Below are positions 33,301-45,100 of a DNA stretch of 64,000 nucleotides, piece by piece. Position 1 is the first letter of the stretch, and each line of letters opens with the position of its first letter. The position numbers were made by a program, and so were the translations under genes. Below the pieces are notes generated by a model that had not been told where the DNA came from, did no database searches, and was given only the letters and a program-made list of their open reading frames with translations. The stretch is from the NCBI GenBank assembly GCA_000310025.1, contig FN649728.1, forward strand, positions 3,949,897 through 4,013,896, read 5' to 3'. The DNA comes from Ectocarpus siliculosus. Lineage: Eukaryota; Sar; Phaeophyceae; Ectocarpales; Ectocarpaceae.

Positions 33301-36041
33301 CCTGAACAGCCAGGATATGGCCGAGCACTACCCACAGCATGCTGAGCACCCGCAGGCCATCAAACACGCTCAGCTCGTTAGCCTCCCCCACAGAAAAAAG
33401 CCAGCCGAGGTTCCTGGGAATGGAGAACGCGGCGAGGTTCTTGTTGATGTGGTCCTGCTGCAAGACGTAGACGTCGCCGCCGCCGCCACCACCACCACCG
33501 CCGCCGCCCTCCACGGGGTTACGCCCGGCGTATTTAATGCGCTGTGGCCCGGCCCTGTTGCTGTTGGGGGTAACCCTCTGGCCCGACTGCGGGTAGTCTG
33601 CTCCGTTGAATAGATCCGCGCATGTGGCGTAGACGATCAACACGAGCAGAAGGCACAGCCCGCTCGTCACCGCAATCGCGTCCCACCCGAAAGTCGGCTT
33701 CTGGTAAGTTCCGCACGTCAGCCCCTGGTGCATGTCGGCCGCGAGCTGCGAATGTCTCTGCAGGTTGTAGAGGAAGTGCTGGGCGGTCTCCGTGGAGGTT
33801 CCCGACGAGTCCAGCTCCAAGGCTTTTTGCACCAGCCACGACCTGAAGGCGGGCAAGGAGAGGATGTCCGGCGAACACGCCTCCGGCACGCAGAGACCCC
33901 CGAAGGGCACGTTCCCCTCGTTGGAAGCCAACGACAAGCTTCCGGCGAGACAGTGGTGGGTCTGCATTACCGCCTGGATGGACGGGTCGAAGAGGGCCAC
34001 CTTGGAGCACTGGTCATAGTCTCCGATCTGCCCCGGGTAGCCTGCGTTTGGAAGCAAGCAAAGGTTAGGCATTCTGCTGCCCGATAATTTGGAAGGAGCC
34101 CCCAAACGCGACATAGCTCGACAACGTGGCGATCTTCGGGTCATCAACCCAAAGCCTTTTTGACATCATGGCAGTGAGTCACGACCCTATCACAGAATGA
34201 CGAACAAAGTGATGCTTTTGCCTCAAGAGCTGCTGTGCTTGGTTGAAAGCTTCTTGACCGCGCTGATGGCTGCAACAATGCCGACAAGCGCGCGACGTCC
34301 TCCTTGTGATGAATTGTAAAGCACCGCTTCATCTTCTTGCGTTGTTGGTCAGCCAACCAGTAATCCCGACGGTGTGATAGGTGGGGGGCTGTATGTATGT
34401 GGCGCTATGTAACTAAATCAAGTACGACCGCCTCGGATCCGTGGACTACACCGCAAAGAAAATGTCATACCCATGAGCGGCTGCATGAGGTAGAAGGCGT
34501 CCAAGTTGAGGGCGCTGGAAGCGTCGTTCGCCACCGCGAGGCACTTGTCCATGGCCTGGTGGTGGTGGTGGTGGTGGTGGTGGTGTTGGCGGGCAGTGTA
34601 GGGCGTCAACAACTCGGCAAAAGGGGGTCCCGTAGCGAAAAAATATGAGCAAAATCATTGTTATGCAAGGTCGTGACGCGGGTGGCTTCGCCCGCCGTCA
34701 TCCGTGGAGGGTATGGCTGTCTGTGTCCTTGGTAGATACAAAAATAGTGCGGACATCGGGGTGGAGTATGCCACGTGAAAGGTACTGCAAATGTGCTTTC
34801 CATGAGTGGAAGGACTAGGCAATCAAATTCTTCCCGGCGAGTTGTGCGTTATCTTCACAATTTCAAAAAGAGTACGTGTTTGCCCGCATTTTGCAGGTGG
34901 TGATCAAAAAGTCCCCCACAACCACAACACGGCTAAAATTGTGTATCAGTCGCAGTGTGCGTCGGGGAGGTGATGATGGGTGTGGGTGGAAGACACACAG
35001 CAGAGTGGTGATGCGCAAGCTCTCTACGCTGTAAGACACCGAAATAATGAATAGGTTCAAGTCGGAACACAGCAAATTTCCAAGGGTTCAGCCCCGGGCG
35101 CCTGTGTCGTAGGCAGAGAGGGCTGGGACCCTGGGGGCATGTCGATGCCCGTGTCTACCTCCAAGTACTGCAGCGTTCCCTTTTACTGGCACGTTAGTTA
35201 TGCTTTCGGTGAATGTTTACGAGCGCCGTATACATCTTGCAAGATGCAAATGTAACGCCCTTGAACAAAGTTTCTCAGCTTTCACCACCTATGCATAAGT
35301 CTAAAAGTTGTTTCTGAGGCAGTTGTGCACTGGTACGGCTGTACGCTCGCTACACATGGTCTTGCAGCGTGCTGCACACCGTACAAGACCAAATAAACAA
35401 ACTGTCAATACCTCCTCGAATGACAACTGCAACAGCCTAACGCGCACAGCCATACACAGGAGGACGCCGTGGGCTGAAACAGCGGTACACGTCATACAAG
35501 TTCAACCGGGATTCCCCACAGCACACAGTACACACAACGAAAAAACAGCGCCCAACCAACCCAGCGCCACGCTCCCGCGTGTGCAAGAACAAATCTACCA
35601 GGAACAATTAGTCTACAGCAGCAACTCCATCCCACATGGCACACCAGCAGATGAGATTACGTACAACGGCACGCATGCATAGATAACACGCATTCTCACC
35701 GGAGAGAGCATGCGTTCGATGGCGATCTTGCAGGGTCCCTTTCCAACACCGCCGTCGCCGCCGCCGCCGCCGGAAGAAACAGCGGCGGTGGGCGACGGCG
35801 TCAAAACATCGCCGGGGCCGCCGTCTGCGTACCTAGCCTCCGCCCCAGCCGGCGACCGCACCACCGGCTCCGCCGCCGTTGATGTCCCAAAACTATTAGC
35901 TTTAGCTTCCTCCCGTGATGTTGCCCCTGGCCCTGATGCTGCCGCTGGGAGAGATAAGAGAAGAGTCAGCCACCGCAGCCCAAGCTTCAAGCTTGCACCA
36001 CCACCGTTGCACGAACGACGGATCATTCCGCGTGCTCGCAT
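30334..36041 (-). CDS. NRF-6-like membrane acyltransferase (acyltransferase 3 family), six exons
   Basis: Exons in transcript order: 36041-35700, 34555-34471, 34041-32216, 31508-31360, 31099-30979, 30591-30334. All junctions are GT-AG, all phases agree, and the sum is 2781 nt (926 residues). The N-terminus has a signal peptide (LRWLTLLLSLPAAASG). A cysteine-containing NRF-type luminal domain follows (GPCKIAIERML, MDKCLAVAN, GDYDQC, GLCVPEACSPD). After a first membrane segment (about residues 265-288) and a glycine run, the acyltransferase 3 domain begins with FDGLRVLSMLWVVLGH, whose His is the expected catalytic residue (about 384). SVDTFFFVSGFLV and many membrane helices follow, then a hydrophilic tail. 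Family members move acyl groups or lipids across membranes; the substrate here is unknown. The start could be the Met five codons later. Confidence 0.85.
31850..32077. mobile_element. MITE family copy 1, inside an acyltransferase intron
   Basis: Inverted ends TACCGTAGGTTGCATAAG and its diverged complement CTTATGCAGCCTGCGGTA. The outer TA is the probable target duplication. It lies wholly in intron 3 of the acyltransferase gene, between exons ending at 32216 and starting at 31508. Confidence 0.8.
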
Positions 36042-36612
36042 GTTTCTGTTCTAGGTGAAGAAGAGCCGCCGCCTCGGCACGCGACTGGCTGTGCGTGATG
36101 ACCTCCTCACACTTTTCAAATGTTGGTTTTGTTCTCTCCTTTTGCTGCCCTCTTCCTGGGGCAGCGTGGAGGAGAGCAGGAAGGAGCGGCCCGTGGCAAT
36201 GTAGCGGGAAGCCTAAGCCTTGGCCTGGGCCTGCTGGGCTTCGTTGGTCGTTGTTTGCTGTGTCCCCACTGGCGGCATAACGCCGCCGGAACTTTCTCGC
36301 ACTCCTATATTTAGGGGGGTCGTGACATGCCGCTTGCTGCCCTATGTCTCTCTCATCTGTCATGCCTTTTGTCCACATGTCAATGTCAATGTAGTCGCAG
36401 ACACGACAGACCACAGAGGAGACCCATATGGCGGGTGATGATTCGGATCGAGGCCCTTCCAGGGGTGCCCGGGTGAGGAGGAGGCGATGGTGGTGCTTGG
36501 CCGCAGGGGTGGTGGTCGCTGGCCTGTGTTCGCGCAGCGTGATCTGGTCGACCTCCGTCGACGATGGTGGTGAGCGAAACGAAATCAATCGTGTTCCCGC
36601 GTACCATGCGCC

Positions 36613-36833
36613 TACCGTATATGACACAAGATAACACACCCCCTGGACCGATTTTCAAAGCTCGATTACTCCACGACGAAGAGGATGCATAAACGAAACA
36701 ATACGTTTTCGAACAGCTCTCGACGAGACGGTTCCAACGCCGCCGTTTTCGGCGCTGTGACTCTTCCTGCTGTTGAGAAATTGAGCTTTGAAAATCGGCC
36801 AAGGGGGTGTGTTATCTTGTGTCATATACGGTA
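36613..36833. mobile_element. MITE family copy 2
   Basis: Ends TACCGTATATGACACAAG and CTTGTGTCATATACGGTA are perfect inverted repeats. The similarity continues inward (ACACACCCCCTGGACCGATT versus AATCGGCCAAGGGGGTGTG). It lies about 570 bp upstream of the acyltransferase start codon. Confidence 0.85.
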
Positions 36834-37966
36834 CATACACTATGTTTTTCAACACTACCGCTGTCCATGTGTCCATGCCGTATTGACGCCCATGGCCCCC
36901 CTTTGCTTTATAGAAAGATTATGCTCGAGAGAGATGAACCGAGGGCGAGAGAATCGACACCGAGAGAGTCGAGAAATAGAAGAAGGAAGCAAAAGCACGT
37001 CGATAGCCTCAATCGTGGTTTTGTCAATTTCGCTTCGTCTCTCCGTGTTCGCGACACCACGCCTGCACGTCTGCGCCGCCAACCTTTTCAGTCTAATAGG
37101 GCGTCCCACAGACTCCTTAACTGTTTTACGCGACAGACGACATCCATCCCATCATCCCAACCTCCTTCCTGTGGTCGCCCCGCGCACAAGGGGTAGCGGC
37201 GCGCACAAGGGGTTGGGCCAATCCCATGTGTTCGGGGCGACCACAGGAAGGGGCCAAATGGCGGCGCGAGCTGTAGCGCAGCAGCGATTCGATTCCAACA
37301 TTCGAACAGTTCGAACGTTCGAAATTTCCACCTAGTCGATCGTTTATCGTTTACGCCGTTTACGTTCGGCAGGTCTACGAATGTTTCTCCGCCCTCCGGA
37401 TATATCCAGATTCCCGTGACTAGACGGAATATTAACAAGTATTTCAATTTTGTATACGTATGATAGCATATGCAAGTTCATCGGGTAACGATTGTGGGTG
37501 ATGGATGCTCAACATGAGCCGAACGCATGCAAGGTACCCGCCCCGCCAGGGGGAGACACTGCACGCCCTGCAAATTTGCATGAACCGTCTGTCGTATGAT
37601 GTGCATACTGTGCGACTACCGACCGCTGCTGTGTACGGTGCAACTATAACTAAGCATTCGGCAGTAGTCTACCACGCGCAAAACTCTCCCCGTGCAACTA
37701 CACGGTCAGAGAAACTCCTTACTTGCAGTTGCCGGAATCACCACAGACTGCTTGCTTGTTAATGGAAAAAAAATCGTACATTCATGTGTTCGTGCAATGA
37801 AGTCTGGCCCCAGTTGTACTTGCCCCCTATAACCCGGGGCAAGACGTGCCGGGCGGGATCATCGAGATGCTCGGCAACAACATGACGATAAACGTGGCTA
37901 CCTTTTATTTCGACTTGGTTACACAGCACAGCAGTAGGCCGTTTCAGCCCGCCCCCGCCCCCCGGT
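36834..37966. other. Intergenic stretch with hairpins
   Basis: An 18-bp perfect inverted repeat, CTTCCTGTGGTCGCCCCG (37163-37180) and its complement (37222-37239), encloses two GCGCACAAGGGGT copies. Near 37299-37325 lies the palindrome TTCGAACGTTCGAA. No gene was recognised. Confidence 0.6.
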
Positions 37967-38566
37967 CTCCCCCCCCCGGTGTTTGTCATCGGGGTTGGGT
38001 TTTCGTCGCTTGGCAACGACGTTGTAAAACAAGCCGCCCCCTCGGTGTTTGCCATCGGGATTGGGTTTTCGTCGCTTGGCCACGACGTTGTAAAACAAGC
38101 CAATTCACTTCGTGAACTCGGCAACCAGGTTACCGTTTTCTTTTTTTTTACCTCTGGTTTTTTTTTTTGGCGGTAACCATACTGGTGGTCGAGTAGATCA
38201 TGCTGTGCGGGGTGGAGAACGCTCACTCCGCGCAAGGGGGATGATCGCACCACGTTGTGTTAAAATGGTCATGCATCCTCGAGGCAGTTACACAGTGCTT
38301 ACAACTGTCTCTGGAAGTGAAAGCACCAGAAAATAAATTAAGTCATACGCAGCTGTCATCCGTACGCAAGGAAGTAAGCACAAGATGCCGAACACCCTTA
38401 GCAGGATGCAGCTCACCCTTCATGCGACTCGCCAAATACCTCACGGCGCTTCGCGCTTGGTGATGTGAGAGCCTGGTCCGGTGAGAAGCCGGCGTGCTCC
38501 GTCCCGGCTTTGTAGGGATGCGAGGTCAATGGTCTAATGACTACGGCATGCACGACTATGAGTACA
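37967..38566 (+). repeat. Dispersed repeat family, copy B
   Basis: Two head units (about 37978 and 38044) and the full tail seen in copy A at 2356-2990, in the same orientation. There are scattered substitutions and a small insertion (AGCTGTCATCCGTACGC near 38350). It also ends at GAGTAC followed by a C-rich run. A shorter related end lies at about 38810-38860. Confidence 0.85.
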
Positions 38567-38859
38567 CCCCCCCGCCCCCCCGGTCTCCGTAAGTAGAAGG
38601 AAGGTACAGGAAGATGTTTGAGGCATAGCCAGGAGAAGACGGTAGCTGTACTGGGGCATAGGAAGTGGGTTGAAAAGGCGGAAAGTGGTATCGATAGGAT
38701 AGACAGACTGGGGAAGACATTTTTTGAGACACCTTTGGCAAAGTAGGAAGGAACGATTGGCCATCGTTGATCGGTCCTGTGGGAACAATTCTCCGTCCTC
38801 CCGAGGGCGCGTGGTCAGTGGTCAAACCACTAAGGCATGCAAAACATAAGAGTACGCCC

Positions 38860-39470
38860 CCCCCCCCCCCCCCCCCGCCCCCCCGCAAAAAAAAAACCCC
38901 GGGGGAAGCCCTTTCCCCCCCCCCCCCCCTTCCCCTTTTTTTCCCCCTTNNNNNNNNNNNNNNNNNNNNNNNNNNNNNNNNNNNNNNNNNNNNNNNNNNN
39001 NNNNNNNNNNNNNNNNNNNNNNNNNNNNNNNNNNNNNNNNNNNNNNNNNGAAAAACCTTTCCCGGGGAAAAACCCGGGTTTCCCCCCCCCGTTTTTTGGG
39101 GGGGGGGGGTTAAAGGTTTAAAGAATTCGGGCCCCCCGGTTTTGGGTACCCCCCCCCCCCCCCCCCGTTTCCTTAAAAAAAAAAAAAGTAAAAAAAAATT
39201 TTTTGGGAAAACCCCGGGAAAAAGGGGGGCTTTTTTGGGGGAAAAAAAAGGGGGTAAAAAAGGGGAAAAGGGTTTTTAATGGAAAAAAAAACGGGGGAAA
39301 AACTTTTTTGGAACCCCTTTGGAAAAAAAGGAAAGAAAGGTTGGCCCCTTTTTTTGGGTCCTGGGGGAAAAATTTTCCCCCCCCCCGGGGGGGGGGGGGC
39401 GGGGGGCAAACCCCTAAGGGCGGAAAAAAAAAAGGGTGGCCCCCCCCCCCCCCCCCCCCCGGCCTCCGCT
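38860..39470. other. Assembly gap (38950-39049) within homopolymer junk
   Basis: Exactly 100 N at 38950-39049, flanked on both sides by runs of C, G, A and T with almost no complexity. It resembles unreliable read ends. The 5' end of the sulfotransferase gene may be lost here. Confidence 0.85.
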
Positions 39471-39542
39471 CAACCAACAACCCCCCGTGAAGCCGCTTCG
39501 CCCGCCCGCCTGCATGCACTTGCTTCTCACGTGCGTTTGCAG

Positions 39543-42080
39543 GGGAGGAGGAACAGTCTCCGGAGACCTCGTATGCCGATAGCTTGGAGATGGCCGGGCT
39601 CAACCGAAGCGCTCGTGCACCCGCCAACGTGAGAGAACGAGTTTTATGGTACCATTATTCCACCGGCCGCCGTACACCAGTTCATTTATTGGTGTTTGAA
39701 CATGACACCATATGGGGGTTCGGTTCTCCTCCCGCGGTCGTCACGCGAAACGAATGTATTTAGGGTAGCACGCTAAAACCAACCACCACCCCGGCCCTGT
39801 TTGAGCATGGCCGTGCAGCACACCATCTTCAGCACCCCGGCTTGTGCACTTGCTACAGGACCATGCAAAGCAGGGATATGAACGTTTTTTTTTTTGGCAC
39901 AGCCGTCGTCTGGCCTGATATGCCCACGGCGCACCAGGGTATAAGTAGATGTGCCCCGTTTTTGGCCCCAAAATTCGGGGAGAGCGGAGGGTACTGTAGG
40001 TCTGCCGACTTGATTCTGCGCACCCCCCTTGTAGATCGAAACCCAGCTTCTCGAGTCTGTTGCATCGCCACGTTTCTAACGACGCGACTAGTATTGCATG
40101 TATGGCATCGAATACAACGGTATATCGTCGTACAGTATCGACATATCGGTATCGTTATCGATGTCGAATACATTTCACAACTGTCAGTGCGGTACGATAT
40201 TCGACACATTACGATATTTGATTCAATAAATACACCTACGAATCCCTCCGGATTTTTTCCCCGGAGCCCCCTTCAAACCTCACTGCCTTGTCAAACTTGG
40301 TGCTTAACTTCAACGAAGCGACGTTCAAGACTAACTTTTTCTTGCCCTTAAATGGCGACGTCGACACCGACAGGATATCGATCGGCGGTGGTCGGAGATA
40401 CCCTTGTATCGGCCAGAACAAGACCTGGTGTTCTTCAGCCACATCCACAAGACTTCGGGGACGTCTCTCAGGCACGTCACGTACTCCCTTCGCCGTGTGG
40501 GGTCAAAATTGGTTGACCTTGTTATTGTCGTTGTTGCCTGCGTCTGCCTTTGTCTCTTGGGCAGGCCTTGCTTTCAAACGGCCCCCTTTCTGGTGTTTGG
40601 GTGTGTACGTCGCGCGCCATCTTTTTTCTTTTTTGCCAATCTGAATGCAAAAAAAACAAAAAAGCAAAAGAAAATGAACCCTTGTTGTCTTGTTTTTGAT
40701 TTGCCGCCCTCTCTTTTTTTCACTTTGCCCCTGGTCTCGATTCCTGGGCCTCGATTGATCACCCGTGGACATGGCACACACGCTGTTACGCAGTGGCCTC
40801 CCCCCTGCTTTCTCTCTCCTTCTCCCTCTCTGTACGCGTGCTCTAAACGCGCCCCCCTCCCCCCCCCCCCCGTGCCTGTTGGGTATCTGTAATTTGCTAT
40901 GTATCTCATGTCTAATTTGTCGATTGACTCGCGGCAGTTCTCTCTTGGCCAACGTGTTCCCAAGGACGGCAGTCGTGCCCACCTCGCATCCCTCCAAGGG
41001 GCTGCTAGTGAGCCAGCTCCAGGGACACGACTCGGAGTGGTGGCAGCCGTTTCAGGTACGCGTACATAACGCCACCACAATATCAAGCACGTTCAGACAG
41101 GCAGACCGTCTTGATTGGAAAAGAAAGTGCCGCATTCATTTGCCCACCACCGTCTCATCGACACGTAGATTGAACGGCCCAAGCATGGCGCTTGTGTGGC
41201 ATCCGAAAATGAAACTGTTTTTTTTGTTTTTCGGTGTGCAAACTGTGTGCCTAAATGTAAAGTCAAACGTTTTGTTGGACAGGTGGGTGTTCGCGTTGGC
41301 TTCCTACACAATTGTTGCTCGCTTTGTTTCAGGTGCCTTGCTGCAAGCCAAGCGGAAGCTTGATGATTTTGAGGTTGCAGGCATTGAAAAGTAGGGCGCT
41401 GGAAGCTGCATGGGACCCTTGCGTTTCATGTTTGTTTTTTTTTTGGTTTTCGTATCGGCCGGCGGAGCTCTCGTGAGTTGTTTGTTGTTAGGTCTTGCCA
41501 ACGAAGAAACGTTGCTGAGATACAGCTGGAGCCCCCGGGAGAACTCGCAAGAGGCGCCCGCGCGGCCACATTGAGAAATAATAACGCTTCCTGGAGCGAG
41601 GCAGTCCGGTCGCTCGTTCATGGATGGGCTCGTGCAATTTTAGATCTTTGAGCACCATCACGACGACATGGGGCCGATTTGTAAGCCTCCACTTGGGCAA
41701 TGGAGAACTAGTTTAGACTCATTTAGACCAGCAAGACTCGTTTGCGCCTGGGCACTGGACGACCCCTTTAAACTCGTTTAGACTCGTTTAGACCGCGTTT
41801 CAAAGTATGTTTCGCTCGGACACTGGAATACTCAGTTAACCTCACTTGGGCGGGATCTGCGACATCTGCTTCCGCTCGGCTCGTGCTCAGTCCGTCGAGA
41901 TGTTTAGCGACGAACGTACGCTCGACTACTGCCGTCGGTCTGCATCCCCGCCGACACAGAGGGGCAGGGAGAGAGAGAGATAGAGGAAGGGAGATACCAA
42001 GAAGAGAGAGAGGCAAGGGTGTGGGCCCGTGCGTGTCTTGTGTCTGTGCGGAAGTTTTGATTTGTTTGAAGAGAGAGAGA

Positions 42081-42113
<33 letters not shown>

Positions 42114-45100
42114 AAGACAGACGTTAATACACACTGACAGGCGTAAAGGCTGACCTCTCCTACCGCTGCGCGCAGCCGAGAGAGGTGACAGGGGACTAGA
42201 CGTTAACACATAGTTTCTCTCTCTCACACACACACACCCTCCCGCCAACTCTGCGTTTCCCCCCCCAAACCTTGCTCTCCGCCGTCTTTCGACAGTTAAT
42301 GTTCTCCCACAACAGAGCAAACGTAACCGACACCATCGGCATCCCGCCGACGAAGACACCGAGGGTGCTCATCACCATACGAAACCCCCTCCTGCACAAG
42401 GCCTCCATTTTCTTCGAGTCCGTCTGCAGGTTCGGCAAGCACATCAGCGACGGTGAGTGTGGCGCTGACGTGTTGAGTCTATGAGAGGCTAGGGACAAGC
42501 CGACGACACCCTTTTCAATCCGGTGTTTCTGTTCAGCCGTACTGCTGCGTGGCATATCTATTTCTCATGGTTGGGGCAAGCCGAAAGCACCCTCTCAGGT
42601 ACGGTTTCGTCGTCAATAATCCCTGTTACACCTAGCAGGGAAAACTTAGGCTTCACCGTCGGTCGAGCTGGGAAAATGCAGCGGCCGCAGAAACGAATCG
42701 TACCTGGGAGGAACGTTGCACGTGGGTGTACAGTTGCCCTCTCGAGAGAGCTGTTTTGCGGGTGTGCGCGGTGTCTAACCGGACGTGCGCGCATTGTGTT
42801 CCGCTCGGCTACAGCAGTGTAGGGGGTTATCGTGGGCGTCCCTGTCGTGTTGTTTGTTGCTGATGGTGCGGTTGACCAAGATGTTATCGTGAGCAGGCAC
42901 CTGCTCTTGGTGGTTTCTTTTGTTGCGGTTGGCCAGAACGTTGTGGTGAGCTAGCTCCCACTGACTCTTGTTTGTTTGCTGTTGCCGGTGCTGGTCTTGT
43001 TGCTGGTGCTGATGCTGGTGCTGGTGCTGGTGCTGGTCACCGCCCAGACGGAACGATCGACCAAGAAGCAGCGACCCTCGCTAGAGTCAATGGAAGCGGG
43101 GTAGATACCGAGCAGTACAATTTCTGCCGAGACCCGGAGATGTGGGTCGGTTCCAAACAGTTCGACAAGGTCTACAGGAACTTCGAGGTAGTATGTTTTT
43201 TTTTGGGAGTCTCCCTCCCTTGGTCTGGTCGGGTATGCTGGTTCTGCGCGAGATTTTGTTCCGTTTCGTTTTTTCCACGGATCTCGGCCGGGTTCCTAAC
43301 TCGGTCTGTTCGGGTATGCTGGTTCTGCCCGAGGTTTTGTTCCGTTTCGTTTTTTCCACGGATCTCGGCCGGGTTCCTAACTCGGTCTGTTCGGGGGAGT
43401 GTGCGGGTCTTCGCGGGTGGTTTTGTTTCGTTTCTCTTTACGGGTCTCGGTCTTTCCTGCTGCTCTGTTTCTGTGCACTTTCCTTGGGTGGTAAAGAACG
43501 AGCAACGCGGCGCTGTTTCTTCTTGTGTGCGTTGTACTTTGTCGCTATTGTACGAGGAGCCACGCTGTCCTGTGACCGTTGGTCATTGACGAGTAGACAT
43601 GGACATCGGATGGGAAACAACACTAACCGATAACCGGAGAGGATTTAGTACCGAAAAACGCCTGCAACATGGGTCTCCACGCACCGCGAAACACCTTATT
43701 TTTTGTTTCGAACGGTGCCCCGTTTGTAGTGACACCGTTTCCTCTTTTTTTTTTTGCGGTACCCATCTCTATTGACACCGTTTATTCTTGTTTCGAACGG
43801 TAACCCGTCTCTATTGGCCGGCGAGGCAGGCACGCTGGTTGTCCTACGGGGCGGCAGAAGGCCACCCTTGCATCAGACCCGACCCGGAGTTCAACCGATG
43901 GAGGGTTGACGACACCGATGTTGGGGGGACGTGCAAAGCCATCAAGGCTTCCGGCCAGGACGCGGACGTGTGGGCGGTGAGGGGTACCCGCTTCGCGGCA
44001 GCGTTGACTGCTATGACACGTCGGGGTTTTGCTGTAGATTTCGGCGAACGACACATAAACGCCATGACGGGCTGCGGGTGATGATGGTGTTTGGTTCCCC
44101 ATTTCTGGATGACCCCCCCCTCCACCAGCTACGTCCCTCACGACACCACTCTGTGCTGTTGTTCAAGATGTGGCTTTTCAGTGTTTTTGGGGGGGGGATG
44201 CCAACGATAGAATAATGGCAGCGAATCGGGACATACGGCTGACGTTCTTCCAGCGACTTGAGGGCTCCGCAGTCGCTGCCTTATCCCCACCAGAACCGTC
44301 TCTCCATGTGATGCGCTTCCTTCCCATTTATCCCTGGGAAATCCCGCCGCGTCCTTGTTGAAAGTCCTCCTCTCTCATCTCGGCCCGGCTCGACCGCTCG
44401 TTGGTATAATAGGCGTATTTCGAGCGAACCGCTGACGCCGCGATTCGGAGGATGGAAGGGGCGCTGTGGGTGGGGGTGACGGAGCGCATGGAGGAGTCGC
44501 TCTGCCTGCTGTTCCTGACGCTCGGGAAGAAGGAGAGCGAGATGCCGCAGCACCGACTCAAGATCCCGAGGCCAATAACGGTGAGCGAGCAAGAAAGAGG
44601 GAGAGATAAGAAAGAGTGCGTAATGTGTGGTTGTTTGGGGACGGTTTTGGAGCTTGGTGTCGGTGCCCTGGCGAGAGGGGCACGGCGTCGAGATTGAAGA
44701 AGCGAGAGAGGGAGAAGAAGAGATGCGTTGAGAGATGGATTGAGAGACAGAGACAAGACAGACAGACAGACAGGCAGACAGACAGACAGACAGACAAACA
44801 GACAAACAGACACACAGAGAGAGAGAGAGAGACAGACAGAGAGAGAGGGAGAGAGAGAACGGGTGATACGCGCTGAGAGGGAGTAGACCCCGTCGCGTGT
44901 TGACTCCGGTTGCCCGAAAGTGAGTGTTAACCAATATGTGATACCGAGTCACGTGTGCATGCGTACACCCGCCCAACGGGGGCCTCCATCATGAGCGTGA
45001 CACCAGGGACGAAAGGGACAACGCCTCCCGCTGTTTTCGGCAAGTTTTGCAGGAGGCTCAATTCGTGAGGTCATGAAACCGACTGAACAACTCCGCCGGT

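Noticed and set aside
41338-41395. Extra sulfotransferase exon (ALLQAKRKLDDFEVAGIEK)
   Set aside because: Its phase does not fit between exons 41055 and 42296, which join directly in phase and give a sensible protein.
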